Below are positions 22,727 to 33,109 of a DNA stretch of 64,000 nucleotides, in pieces. The notes beneath the pieces were generated by a model. That model was not told the DNA's origin, did not search any database, and was given only the letters and a program-made list of their open reading frames with translations. Location of the stretch: NCBI RefSeq assembly GCF_004349105.1, contig NZ_SMLB01000025.1, positions 1 to 64,000 on the forward strand. The letters run 5' to 3'. Every line of letters begins with the position of its first letter. The stretch's first letter is position 1. The DNA comes from Jiangella aurantiaca. GTDB taxonomy: Bacteria > Actinomycetota > Actinomycetes > Jiangellales > Jiangellaceae. The position numbers were made by a program, and so were the translations under genes.

Positions 22727-23933
22727 CGAATGGGCCCAGAGTCAGCACGAACATCACGACCCCGACAGCGACGAGTGCGGGCCGGACGCCGGCCTGATCG
22801 GTGAGCGCGCCCACCAGGACCGGTCCCAGCGGAATGCCGGCCCAGGCGGATGCCTTCACCGCGCCCAGCACCCGGGGCAGCATGTCGACCGGAATGCGCT
22901 CGTACTGCACCGCGCCGAGGATCGGATTGATGCCGCCTCCCGCCAGACCACAGCAGGCCGCCGTCACCACGACGGGAAGCAGCGCATCGCTCAGGGCCAG
23001 GCTGACGAACAGCGGTGATCCGCTGATCAGGAACCCCACGGCATACACCAGCCACCGATCGACCCGCGGAGCCAGCCAGGCGCCGAGGAGGCTGCCCGCC
23101 AGCGAGCCTGTGCCGTAGGCGGCCGCAACCGTGCCGACCGCCGCCACTGGCAGCCCGCTGTCCCGCACCCAGGACGCCAGCAGCACGTTCATGAAGCCGG
23201 CGCTGAGCAGGTTCGTGGCGGCGATCATGACCACGAGGGCGCGAAGTACGGGGTCCCTGGCGAGGAAGGACAGGCCGGCGGCGATCCGGCGAAGATACGG
23301 CTCGGCAGGATCCGTTGCGGCGCCGACGTCGGCCGGCACCAGGAGCCGGACGAGCAGCGCCGCGAGCACGAACCCGCCGCCGCTGGCCAGCAGGACCAGC
23401 GGCGCCGGTGTCACGCTCAGCAGCACCGCGGCCAGTGGCGCGCCGAGCAGGTGGCCGGCCTGGCTGGCGGAGGAGTGCAGCCCCGCCGCACGTTCCAACG
23501 ACGTCCGGCTGAGTGAGGCGGTGCCTGGGACCAGCGGGGCGCTGCCGCAGTCCGCCCCGCCGCGCAGCGCGCCCACCACGGCGACCACCGCCACCAATGC
23601 GCCGTATCCGAGCTGTCCGGCCACGTACAACGTCGGCACGAGGAGCAGCACCAGCCCGGCCACCAGGTTGGCCGACCAGCTGGCCCGGCGAGGGCCGAAC
23701 CGTTCGACCCACGGCCCGCCGGCCGCCTGCATGGCGACGTACGGGGCCATCTCGGCGAAGACGACAAGGCCGGTCCGGGTGGCGCTGCCCGTGGTGCTGA
23801 GCACCAGCCAGGGAATGGCGATCGCGGAGACCGCCGTACAGGTGACCGAGGTCAGGTATGCGATCAGGAGCGCGGCGAGTGGCAGCCGGCGGCTCCGCGT
23901 CGCCGCGTCCGTGCGTGCCCGTTTCGCGTTCAC
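22677..23933 (-). CDS. MFS transporter
   Basis: 418 residues with about 12 hydrophobic segments. The cytoplasmic loop motif after helix 2 is present as ERFGPRRASW. Drug-efflux-like MFS members of this kind export small molecules by proton antiport. The GTG start overlaps the stop of the upstream ArsR regulator gene (GTGA), so the two are translationally coupled and form an ArsR-MFS operon. The regulator probably senses a substrate of this pump. Confidence 0.88.
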   Translation of the reverse strand: MNAKRARTDAATRSRRLPLAALLIAYLTSVTCTAVSAIAIPWLVLSTTGSATRTGLVVFAEMAPYVAMQAAGGPWVERFGPRRASWSANLVAGLVLLLVPTLYVAGQLGYGALVAVVAVVGALRGGADCGSAPLVPGTASLSRTSLERAAGLHSSASQAGHLLGAPLAAVLLSVTPAPLVLLASGGGFVLAALLVRLLVPADVGAATDPAEPYLRRIAAGLSFLARDPVLRALVVMIAATNLLSAGFMNVLLASWVRDSGLPVAAVGTVAAAYGTGSLAGSLLGAWLAPRVDRWLVYAVGFLISGSPLFVSLALSDALLPVVVTAACCGLAGGGINPILGAVQYERIPVDMLPRVLGAVKASAWAGIPLGPVLVGALTDQAGVRPALVAVGVVMFVLTLGPFVIPAFRLMNDGRRSRA

Positions 23934-24604
23934 CCGGCGGGTTCCGCGCGGGCGGGATGCGGATCCGGTAGCAGCTGGAACTGGAACACCGCTCGCCGCC
24001 GCTCCGATCCTTCGGGCGGTCGCGCCTCGTCCGGTCCACCCGGGCCGCGGGCTCGACCCGCCTGGTCGCGGCGATACCGCGCAAGGAGCGCGACGATCTG
24101 CTCGGACAGCTCGCGGGCCTCCTCGTGGGTGAGGCTCAGCGACGCCTCACCCAGCTGCCACGGCAGGGTGGTGAGCTCGTCCTGTCGCTCCACCAGCGTG
24201 CCGATCCAGGACAGCACCCGTTCGTAGCCGACTTGGGCCACCATGCGCAGGTACTGCTCGGCCACTTCGAGCTGTTCGGTGTCGCCGGCCTGCCCTGGGA
24301 CCCGGAAGGAGAAGGTCGTCGCCTCGTGGGCGGCTCGCCACCATCGGTCCCGCCGGTTGCCCAGCGACGCTTCCTCCACGATCAGCCCGGCCTGTGCCAT
24401 GGTCCGCAGGTGATAGCTGGTGACGCCGCTGGACTGGCCGATGCGCTCGCCGAGCCCGGAGGCGGTGGCCGGGCCGTCCTCGCGAAGCAGCCGGAGCAGG
24501 GTGAGACGGACCGGATGAGCCAGAGCCCGCACGTTCAGCGGGGTCAGCAGGTCGTGCCGGTCCGGATCGAACCACGACGGCGGCCACGAATGGGAGTGCG
24601 CCAT
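23930..24604 (-). CDS. ArsR-type winged-helix regulator with C-terminal extension
   Basis: 224 residues from ATG 24604. The HTH domain is clear: NVRALAHPVRLTLLRLLRED, then IGQSSGVTSYHLRTMAQAGL and a GNRRDRWWRA wing. A ~130-residue C-terminal helical part follows, with FSFRVPGQAGDTEQLEVAEQ and further helices. No Cys metal site is seen, so it is probably a ligand-binding rather than metal-sensing member. First gene of the operon with the MFS transporter; likely autoregulated through the repeats just upstream. Confidence 0.88.
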   Translation of the reverse strand: MAHSHSWPPSWFDPDRHDLLTPLNVRALAHPVRLTLLRLLREDGPATASGLGERIGQSSGVTSYHLRTMAQAGLIVEEASLGNRRDRWWRAAHEATTFSFRVPGQAGDTEQLEVAEQYLRMVAQVGYERVLSWIGTLVERQDELTTLPWQLGEASLSLTHEEARELSEQIVALLARYRRDQAGRARGPGGPDEARPPEGSERRRAVFQFQLLPDPHPARAEPAG

Positions 24605-24616
24605 GGTGGCCAGACT

Positions 24617-24648
24617 AGAACTGCAAGCGATTTTTGCAAAGGAGTTCT
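24617..24648 (-). promoter_or_regulatory. Inverted repeats upstream of arsR-MFS operon
   Basis: TGCAA (24622-24626) and TTGCA (24634-24638) form a 5-7-5 palindrome. AGAACT and AGTTCT flank it at 24617-24622 and 24643-24648. The block lies 13-44 bp upstream of the ArsR ATG and is AT-richer than its surroundings, as expected for an autoregulatory operator. Confidence 0.5.
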
Positions 24649-24664
24649 GCAATTAGCTCGCGTC

Positions 24665-25579
24665 CTATGGCGTCAGCTGAAACCGCCACACGATCGCCAT
24701 CGGGCTGCCCTCGTAGGCGGCGTTCGCGGCGTCGGGAATCAGCGGGTGCAGCGACCAGATGCTCGGCGGCGTCCTCGACGGCGTGAGCGGTGGCGCCGCG
24801 CCCGGGGCGCCGGGCGGCACGCCGTCGGGATCCACGAAGGGCGACGGGCGCAGCGGCTCCTCGCAATGCCGGACCTCGAAGCCCAGCGGCAGCGCGGCGG
24901 ACAGATATTCGCTGGCCAGCCTGCTGCGGTTGACCAGGTAACCGGGCCGGCCGTCGGGCCCGGAGACCACGATCGGCAAGCCGACGTCGCCCAGCCTCCC
25001 ACGCGGATCCGACACCACGAGCGACCCGCCCGGCCGCAGCACCCGCGCGAACTCCGCGAACACCGGCTTCAGGTCTGGGACGTGCGACAGCGCCAGCGCG
25101 CACACGACCACGTCGACGTGGTCGTCGGGCAGCGGCAGCGCGGCGAGGTCGCCCTCGACGAACCGGCCCGACGGCACCTTCGTCTGCGCGACCGCCAGCA
25201 TGTCCGGCGAGCTGTCCACGCCGATCACCGCGTGCCCGAGCTCGGCCAGGTACTCCGCGTGCCGGCCGGTTCCGCAGGCGGCGTCGAGCGCGACGCCCAC
25301 CGGCAGCTCGTCCAGCAGCGATCGCACCAGCGGACCCTCGATGTCGAGCAATTGGTTGCCCGGCTCGTCGTACGCGGCGGCCCACGACGCGTACGCCTCG
25401 GCCGACGTGAGCTCCGCCGCCGCGCCGCCGGAACCCAGCTCGTCGGCGCGGTCGAGGAGCGCGCGGACCTCGGCCAGGCGGGCGGCCACGAACTCCTCGC
25501 CGTGCTGACCGGCGAACGCGCGCAGCAGCGCGACGCCCTCGAGGCCGATCAGGTACGCGAGCGGATGCTGATGGATCAC
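24665..25579 (-). CDS. SAM-dependent methyltransferase (Methyltransf_11 type)
   Basis: 304 residues from GTG 25579. A helical N-terminal lead-in precedes motif I (GVALDAACGTGRHAEYLAEL). Motif II follows (AVIGVDSSPDMLAVA), then DDHVDVVVCALALSHVPDL and FARVLRPGGSLVVSDP. The fold is that of UbiE-like methyltransferases acting on small molecules. The C-terminal region (SIWSLHPLIPDAANAAYEG) may contact substrate, which is unknown. Single gene. Confidence 0.87.
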   Translation of the reverse strand: MIHQHPLAYLIGLEGVALLRAFAGQHGEEFVAARLAEVRALLDRADELGSGGAAAELTSAEAYASWAAAYDEPGNQLLDIEGPLVRSLLDELPVGVALDAACGTGRHAEYLAELGHAVIGVDSSPDMLAVAQTKVPSGRFVEGDLAALPLPDDHVDVVVCALALSHVPDLKPVFAEFARVLRPGGSLVVSDPRGRLGDVGLPIVVSGPDGRPGYLVNRSRLASEYLSAALPLGFEVRHCEEPLRPSPFVDPDGVPPGAPGAAPPLTPSRTPPSIWSLHPLIPDAANAAYEGSPMAIVWRFQLTP

Positions 25580-25620
25580 CGTCGCAGCCTAGGAACCGGT
25601 ACGGCGACGCCTCAACGGGT

Positions 25621-26142
25621 TTAGTGCGAGTAGACCGGCACGACCATGCCGCGCGCCAGCGTGTGGAACGCGAGGTTGAACGAGACGACGGCCGGTGAGG
25701 CGTCGCGGTCGACCCCGAGCGTCTCGACGTCGACCGCGTGGATGACGAAGTAGTACCGGTGCGGGACGTCGCCCTGCGGCGGGGCGGAGCCGAAGTACTC
25801 CGTCGTGCCGGCGTCGTTCTTCACGGCGAACGCCGGATAGGGCAGCGCGGCGCCGCGGGCGATGGACGTCGTCGTCGCGGGAATGTCGACGACCACCCAG
25901 TGCCAGAAACCGCTCGGCGTCGGCGCGTCGGGGTCGAAGCAGGTGAGCGCGTAACTACGGGTGCCGTCGGGTGCGCCGGACCACGACAACTGCGGGGAGA
26001 GATTCGCCCCGCCCGCCGCCTCCGAGACGAAGTCCTTGGCGAGCTGCTCGCCGTCGCGGACGTCGTCGCTGGTCAGCGTCATGGACGGAACGGCCGGTAG
26101 CAGGGTGTACGGGTCGGGCGGAGTGGGACGGTCGAGCGACAT
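25621..26142 (-). CDS. YbhB/YbcL (PEBP) family protein
   Basis: 173 residues. The ATG at 26142 is preferred because GGAGGA lies 4 bases upstream; an in-frame ATG at 26163 also exists. PEBP hallmarks are NLSPQLSWSGAPDGTRSYAL, CFDPDAPTPSGFWHWVV (D-P-D-x-P, then G-x-x-H-W) and GSAPPQGDVPHRYYFVIHAV. Bacterial PEBP proteins bind anionic ligands in a small pocket; physiological role is unclear. No signal peptide. Confidence 0.9.
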   Translation of the reverse strand: MSLDRPTPPDPYTLLPAVPSMTLTSDDVRDGEQLAKDFVSEAAGGANLSPQLSWSGAPDGTRSYALTCFDPDAPTPSGFWHWVVVDIPATTTSIARGAALPYPAFAVKNDAGTTEYFGSAPPQGDVPHRYYFVIHAVDVETLGVDRDASPAVVSFNLAFHTLARGMVVPVYSH

Positions 26143-26265
26143 CGAGTCCTCCATCGAAGGCATTCCGGCACGCCCGACGTTAGTGCATCGACTGATCGAT
26201 GTGACTCGTCATGTGAACGATTGGCATCAATGGGCCCATGGCTCTTGGCCAGGGGCGGTGCGAGA

Positions 26266-27981
26266 GTGCAAGATTCGCCAGTGGAAACCGCTGAGGTGAG
26301 CATCCATGGTGCTCTCGCCGCTCTTCGCGGCCGGCTCTCCGGTGTGCAGTATCCGCTGGAGGTCAGCGACGCGGAGGCCGCCCGCGGCACGCGCCGCGAC
26401 ATGCTCGCTCAGCTCGACGACTACATTCTGCCGCGCCTGGACCAGCTGGACGCGCCGCTGCTCGCCGTCGTCGGCGGATCGACCGGCGCCGGCAAGTCGA
26501 CGTTGGTGAACTCGCTGGTCCGGCGGAAGGTCAGCGACGCCGGCGTGCTGCGGCCGACGACGCGCTCGCCGGTCCTGGTGCACCATCCCGACGACGTCGG
26601 CTGGTTCGACGAACTGCGGGTGCTGCCCGACCTGCCACGCGTGGCGATCCACGACCAGGCCGGCGGGGCGCTGCGGCTGGTCGCCGACGACGGGCTACCG
26701 GCGGGTGTGGCGATCCTCGACGCGCCCGACGTCGACTCCGTCGTCACGGAGAACCGGACGCTCGCAGCGCAGCTCCTGGCGGCCGCTGACCTGTGGCTGT
26801 TCGTCACCACCGCGGCCCGCTACTCCGACGCCGTCCCGTGGGACTTCCTCCGCGCCGCCGCCGACCGGCAGGCCGCCGTAGCGGTCGTCCTCGACCGCGT
26901 CGCGCCCGACGCCGTCAGCGAGGTGCGCGCCCACCTGGCCGCGATGCTCGCCGAGCACGGCCTCGGCGACGCGCCGCTGCTGGTCGTCGAGGAGACCGCG
27001 CCGGACGACGCCGGCCTGCTGCCCGAGGAGGCGGTCGCGTCGGTTCGGGCCTGGCTGGACGGGCTGGCCGCTGACGAGTCGGCCCGGAACGAGATCGTCC
27101 GGCGGACGCTCGACGGCGCCATCAGCGGCGCGCTGCGGCAGGTCCCGATGCTCGCCGACGCCGCCGACCACCAGGTCGAGGCGTTGACGCTGCTGCAGAA
27201 CGAGATCGCCCACGTCTACGGCAAGGCGGCCAAGCGCATCGACGCCGCGTCCGCCGACGGCAGCCTGCTTCGCGGCGAGGTGCTCGCCCGCTGGCAGGAC
27301 TTCGTCGGCACCGGCGACTTCATGCGGTCGCTCGAGGCGCGGGTCGGCCGGCTGCGCGACAAGGTGGCGGCGTTCCTGAGGGGACGGCCGCAACCCGCGG
27401 CGGCGGTCGAGGAGGCGATCGAGAGCGGCGTCGCGTCGATGATCGTCGAGGAGGCGAACCGGGCCGCCGAGAAGGCCGACGGCAGGTGGCGCGATTCCGC
27501 CGCCGGACGGGCGCTCCTGGCCGGCGACGACCTCTCCCGCACCGCGAATGACCTCCCGGAGCGCAGCGCCAAGACCGTCCGCGAGTGGCAGGACGCGGTC
27601 CTGGCGATGGTCCGGGCCGAGGGAGCGGACAAGCGGTTCAACGCCCGGCTGCTGTCGTTCGGCGTCAACGGGCTCGGGCTCGCGCTGATGATCGTCGTGT
27701 TCGCGTCGACGGCCGGGCTGACCGGCGCCGAAGTCGGCGTCGCCGGCGGGACCGCCGTCGTCGGGCAGAAGCTGCTCGAGGCGTTCTTCGGCGACGAGGC
27801 CGTGCGGCGGCTGGCCGCCAGGGCCCGCGCCGACCTGTCGCAACGGGTCGAGGAGCTGCTGCGGACGGAGTCCGCGCGCTTCACCGACCGGCTCGGGGGG
27901 CTACCCGTCGAGGCGGGCGCGGGCGACGCGCTGCGGGCCGCACTCGTCACCGTCGAGCAGGCCCGGGAGGACGCCGAATGA
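26266..27981 (+). CDS. Dynamin-like GTPase, first of pair
   Basis: About 571 residues. Several in-frame starts exist (TTG 26221, GTG 26266, GTG 26281); GTG 26266 is my choice. The G1 loop is VVGGSTGAGKSTLVNSLV, the switch region RPTTRSPVL and the DxPD-type G3 box LDAPDVDSV. There is no clean NKxD G4 motif (VVLDRVAPD instead). A long helical stalk follows, then a C-terminal hydrophobic region (GVNGLGLALMIVVFASTAGL and after). This matches bacterial dynamin-like proteins that act at membranes, such as the paired DynA/DynB of Streptomyces in sporulation septation. The next GTPase overlaps it by 4 bp. Confidence 0.8.
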   Translation: MQDSPVETAEVSIHGALAALRGRLSGVQYPLEVSDAEAARGTRRDMLAQLDDYILPRLDQLDAPLLAVVGGSTGAGKSTLVNSLVRRKVSDAGVLRPTTRSPVLVHHPDDVGWFDELRVLPDLPRVAIHDQAGGALRLVADDGLPAGVAILDAPDVDSVVTENRTLAAQLLAAADLWLFVTTAARYSDAVPWDFLRAAADRQAAVAVVLDRVAPDAVSEVRAHLAAMLAEHGLGDAPLLVVEETAPDDAGLLPEEAVASVRAWLDGLAADESARNEIVRRTLDGAISGALRQVPMLADAADHQVEALTLLQNEIAHVYGKAAKRIDAASADGSLLRGEVLARWQDFVGTGDFMRSLEARVGRLRDKVAAFLRGRPQPAAAVEEAIESGVASMIVEEANRAAEKADGRWRDSAAGRALLAGDDLSRTANDLPERSAKTVREWQDAVLAMVRAEGADKRFNARLLSFGVNGLGLALMIVVFASTAGLTGAEVGVAGGTAVVGQKLLEAFFGDEAVRRLAARARADLSQRVEELLRTESARFTDRLGGLPVEAGAGDALRAALVTVEQAREDAE

Positions 27982-29672
27982 AGAGGTGGTCCCGCCGTGG
28001 CCGCATCACGCTGCCGGAACGGGTGACCGCGCTGCAGGAGGCGGTCGCCGCGGGCGGCAAGCGGCTGCCGTCGGACCTCGCCGAGACCGTACAGGTGGTG
28101 GTCGACCGCGCCGGCGAGCGCCGGCAGCTGTCGGTCGAGCACACCGTCGTCGCGCTGGCCGGCGCCACAGGCAGCGGGAAGTCGACGCTGTTCAACCGCA
28201 TCGCCGGCATGGAGGTCTCGGTCGTCGGCGTGCGCCGCCCGACGACGTCGGACCCGTTGGCGTGCGTGTGGGGCACCCAGGGGGTGATCCCGCTGCTGGA
28301 CTGGCTCGGCGTGCCGCCGCGGCACCGGGTCGCCCGCGAGAGTGTGCTGGACTCCGGCGAGGGCGACGACCTCGACGGGCTGGTGCTGCTCGACCTGCCC
28401 GACCACGACTCCACCCAGAGGGGCCACCGCGACACCGTCGACCGTCTCGTCGAGATGGTCGATCTCTTCGTGTGGATCCTCGACCCGCAGAAGTACGCCG
28501 ACGCCGCGCTGCACGAGCGGTACCTGCGGCCGCTGGCGTCGCACCAGGGCGTGACCGTCATCGTGCTCAACCAGATCGACCGCCTCAGCCGCGCCGACGT
28601 CGTCGAGTGCGTCACCGACCTGCGCGGGCTGCTCGACAAGGACGGTCTGGACGAGGTGCCGGTGGTCGCGCTGTCGGCAGAGACGGGTGACGGCGTCGAG
28701 GTGCTGGTCGACCTGATCCGCACCGCCGTGACCAAGCGCCGCGCCGTCGACGAGCGGATCGAGGCCGACATCAGGATGACGGCGGAGCTGGTGGCGTCGG
28801 CGGTGGGGGACGGCGAGGCCGGCTCGGTGGGGGAGCCCGAGCGGCGTCGTCTGGCGGAGGCGGTCGCCGAGGCGTCGGGCGCCGACGTCGTCGCGACGGC
28901 GGCGGGGCGGTCGTACCTGCAGCGGGCACGCGTGGCGACCGGGTGGCCGATCACCCGGTGGCTGGGCCGGTTTCGACGCGATCCACTGGCCAAGCTTGGC
29001 GTCCGGATCCGGTCGTCGGTGCTGTCGGGTTCGTCGTCGGGATCGCCGTCGGGTTCGAGTGGCGCGTCGGCCGGGGACTCGTCCGGCGCGAGCGGCGGGG
29101 GTGGCCGGATCTCGCTGCCCGCGCCGACGCCGGTGCAGCGGTCGCGGTCCGACGCCGCCGTCCGCGAGTACGGCGACGCGGCGGCCGGCAGCCTGCCGCC
29201 CGCGTGGCGCGACGCCGTCCGCTCCGTCGCAGCGTCGGCCGGCACCCGGCTGCCCGACGAGCTCGACCGGCGGGTCGCCGCGTCCGACCTCGGCATCGCG
29301 TCGCGGCCCGGCTGGTGGCGGCTGTTGAACGTGCTGCAGTGGCTGTCTCTCCTGACAGCGGCGGCCGGTGTGCTGTGGCTGCTCGCGCTGGCCGGCACCT
29401 CGTTCCTCCGCTTCGACGTCGCCGAGCCGTCGGTGGGCGGGATCCCCGTGCCGACGGTCCTGCTGGCCGGCGGCCTGGTGCTGGGCCTGTTGCTCGGATT
29501 GCTCGGCCTGGTGGCCGCGCGGCGGGGGAGCCGGCGGCAGGAGGCTCGGGTCCGGCGCCGACTCCGCGACCTCGTCGACGCCGTTGCCGGTGAGGTCGTC
29601 GTCCAGCCGATCGACGCCGAGCTGCGCAAGTACGGCGACTTCAGGGCCGCCCTGGATCGCGGCCGCTCCTGA
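27978..29672 (+). CDS. Dynamin-like GTPase, second of pair
   Basis: 564 residues. ATG 27978 overlaps the preceding stop (ATGA) and has GGGAGG upstream. The GTPase motifs are ALAGATGSGKSTLFNRIAGM (G1), RPTTSD (G2), VLLDLPDHDST (G3) and VIVLNQIDRLS (G4, N-Q-x-D). A Gly/Ser-rich low-complexity linker sits at about nt 29020-29105. Two membrane helices follow near the end (LSLLTAAAGVLWLLALAG and TVLLAGGLVLGLLLGLLGLV). Coupled with the first GTPase, it probably forms a heteromeric membrane-remodelling pair. Confidence 0.82.
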   Translation: MKRWSRRGRITLPERVTALQEAVAAGGKRLPSDLAETVQVVVDRAGERRQLSVEHTVVALAGATGSGKSTLFNRIAGMEVSVVGVRRPTTSDPLACVWGTQGVIPLLDWLGVPPRHRVARESVLDSGEGDDLDGLVLLDLPDHDSTQRGHRDTVDRLVEMVDLFVWILDPQKYADAALHERYLRPLASHQGVTVIVLNQIDRLSRADVVECVTDLRGLLDKDGLDEVPVVALSAETGDGVEVLVDLIRTAVTKRRAVDERIEADIRMTAELVASAVGDGEAGSVGEPERRRLAEAVAEASGADVVATAAGRSYLQRARVATGWPITRWLGRFRRDPLAKLGVRIRSSVLSGSSSGSPSGSSGASAGDSSGASGGGGRISLPAPTPVQRSRSDAAVREYGDAAAGSLPPAWRDAVRSVAASAGTRLPDELDRRVAASDLGIASRPGWWRLLNVLQWLSLLTAAAGVLWLLALAGTSFLRFDVAEPSVGGIPVPTVLLAGGLVLGLLLGLLGLVAARRGSRRQEARVRRRLRDLVDAVAGEVVVQPIDAELRKYGDFRAALDRGRS

Positions 29673-29684
29673 ACCGCACACCCG

Positions 29685-29722
29685 TTTTCCACAGCCCGTT
29701 CGAGCTCTCGGAGTTGTCCACA
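29685..29722 (+). promoter_or_regulatory. Two DnaA-box-like sites before ssb
   Basis: TTGTCCACA at 29714-29722 is an exact match to the actinomycete DnaA box consensus. TTTTCCACA at 29685-29693 differs at one position. Both lie about 90-125 bp upstream of the ssb-like ATG. Confidence 0.45.
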
Positions 29723-29810
29723 TTTCGCCGAACCGGCCTTTCGATCGGCCGCGCCACGCGGAAATCTCATGCTCGTCAACCTCATCGGGTACGAGCACAG
29801 GAGACGCCAC

Positions 29811-30641
29811 ATGAGCGAGGTCATGATCACCGTCGTCGGGAACGTCGCGACGGAACCCCGGCTGGACAAGAACAAGAACGGCGATGCGTTCGCGAGCTTC
29901 CGGCTGGCGTGTAGCGGCGCACGGTACGACTCCCGAACACGGTCGTGGGTCGACGAGGACACGTCCTTCTACACCGTCTACTGCTGGCGATCGCCGCTGG
30001 CCGACAACATCAAGGCGTCGCTGCGCAAGGGCGATCCGGTGGTCGTGTACGGCCGGCTGAAGAATCGCGAGTGGCGCGACGACAACAACCTCGTACGCGT
30101 CTCGCCGGAGATCGCCGCCCGCAGTCTCGGCCACGACCTCTACCGCGGCACGTCCTCGTTCACCAAGGTCACCCGGCAGCCCATCGTCCCCGAGGACGAC
30201 GACGCCGTCGACTCCGTACGAGCCGCCTACTTCGCCGCCGAGGACCAGCGCGGCGTCGTCGATCACCGGACCGGCGCGATCGCCTCTGGCCCGCGCCCGC
30301 CCGGGACGCAGCCGGGTCACGAACGGCCGGCGGACGGCGCGTCGCCGATGAACGGCCGCGCCGCCGGCGGCGATCGGACCGTGCCCCACGACCCAGCCAC
30401 AGCGGTTGACCGTCTGATGGCGGGTGATCGCACCGCGGCCGGCGACCGCATGATGGGCGACGACCGGACGACGCGCACGTCGACGACCGCGTCGAGTGCG
30501 GAGTCGAGGCCCGCTTCCAGATCTGTGCCGGGAACCGAGCCGGACCAGGCCGATCCGGGAACCGGCCCGCTCGCGGAGGGTCCTCCGACTCCGCGGTCGA
30601 GCAGTCGTACGCGGCGCGAGAAGACCGGCGTCGCCGGCTGA
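29811..30641 (+). CDS. Single-stranded DNA-binding protein, long-tailed paralogue
   Basis: 276 residues from ATG 29811, with AGGAG at 29799-29803. The OB-fold occupies residues 1-115: MITVVGNVATEPRLDKNKNG, FASFRLACSGARYDSRT, DTSFYTVYCWRSPLADNI, GDPVVVYGRLKNREWRDDN. The remaining ~160 residues are disordered and rich in Arg, Asp, Thr and Pro. The tail ends TRREKTGVAG and lacks the acidic DDDIPF-like tip that normally recruits partner proteins. It is therefore a divergent SSB, probably not the main replicative one. Confidence 0.88.
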   Translation: MSEVMITVVGNVATEPRLDKNKNGDAFASFRLACSGARYDSRTRSWVDEDTSFYTVYCWRSPLADNIKASLRKGDPVVVYGRLKNREWRDDNNLVRVSPEIAARSLGHDLYRGTSSFTKVTRQPIVPEDDDAVDSVRAAYFAAEDQRGVVDHRTGAIASGPRPPGTQPGHERPADGASPMNGRAAGGDRTVPHDPATAVDRLMAGDRTAAGDRMMGDDRTTRTSTTASSAESRPASRSVPGTEPDQADPGTGPLAEGPPTPRSSSRTRREKTGVAG

Positions 30642-30970
30642 CCGACCCCGTGCCGACCGGGCGTCTTCGCCCTTGATCATGTTCGCTCGCGGCGTCCCAG
30701 CGACCGCGAGGGAACATGATCAAGGGATGCTGCGCCGCATGTGGTCACGAAGCGGCTGGACCACGCAGCGGCTGGCCGCGCCGTGGGCACCGCAGCCTGC
30801 GTCGTCGCCCCTCTCATGGACTCCAGCGCAGATCCTCGTCCCGCGGCGAGCCCTGACCTGTCTTGACCGCCGACGGGCGTCGGACGCTGCCCGGTACGGC
30901 GGGCGGCCGTCCTCGTAGAGGGGGACGCGGTCGTCTCGGGAGCGCGCGAGGCCGTACTCTTGGACTCGTT
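30642..30970. other. Gene-free stretch between ssb and ettA
   Basis: 329 bp. Apart from the long hairpin at 30670-30726 I see no coding frame, RNA gene or repeat in it. The ettA promoter must lie here but no clear -35/-10 pair stands out. Confidence 0.5.
30670..30726. terminator. Long hairpin with TTGATCA edge
   Basis: 23-nt arms (30670-30692 and 30704-30726) pair with one mismatch across an 11-nt loop. The outer part reads CCCTTGATCATGTTC. It can end ssb transcription, but its length and its similarity to the hairpin at 34194 suggest a repeated element rather than a plain terminator. Confidence 0.75.
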
Positions 30971-32647
<1,677 letters not shown>

Positions 32648-32656
32648 GGCACCGGC

Positions 32657-33109
32657 GTGCCGCGCCACGTGACACAGGTGCCCCTGCGCTGGGCCGACAT
32701 GGACGCCTACGGCCATGTCAACAACGTCGTCTACCTGCGCTACCTGCAGGAGGCGCGCGTCGACATGCTGTTCGTCCATGCCCCGAAGCAGGGCGCGGAG
32801 CAGCTCGCCGAGGGCGTCGTCGTGGCGCGGCACGAGATCAGCTACCACGCGCCGCTGCACTACCGGGCCGAGCCGGTCCGCGTCGAGACATGGGTGCGCC
32901 GCGTCGGCAACTCGTCGTTCGAACTCGGCTACGAGGTGCTCGACGTCGACGGTGACGGCGCCCGCACGGTGTACGCGGTCGCGTCGAGCGTGCTGGTCCC
33001 CTACGACCTCGACGACGCGCACCCGCGGCGGGTGGCCCACGAGGAACGGCTGGTGCTCGAGACGTTCCTCGAGCCCGACGGGCCCGAGCCGGGGAAGGCG
33101 GCGGCGTGA
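32657..33109 (+). CDS. Acyl-CoA thioesterase (4HBT hotdog), first of tandem pair
   Basis: 150 residues from GTG 32657, 9 bp after ettA. The 4-hydroxybenzoyl-CoA thioesterase pattern is RWADMDAYGHVNNVVYLRYL, with the catalytic Asp in D-x-x-G-H-V-N-N. ISYHAPLHYRAEPVRVETWV forms the hotdog strand. Such enzymes hydrolyse acyl-CoA esters; the acyl group is unknown. The stop overlaps the GTG of a paralogue, indicating translational coupling. Probably part of the ettA transcript. Confidence 0.87.
   Translation: MPRHVTQVPLRWADMDAYGHVNNVVYLRYLQEARVDMLFVHAPKQGAEQLAEGVVVARHEISYHAPLHYRAEPVRVETWVRRVGNSSFELGYEVLDVDGDGARTVYAVASSVLVPYDLDDAHPRRVAHEERLVLETFLEPDGPEPGKAAA

Noticed and set aside
27216-30680. Over 1100-codon open frame antisense to the GTPase genes and ssb
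   Set aside because: Composition is biased to Arg, Ala and Pro without any motif, while the plus strand encodes two clear GTPases and an SSB.
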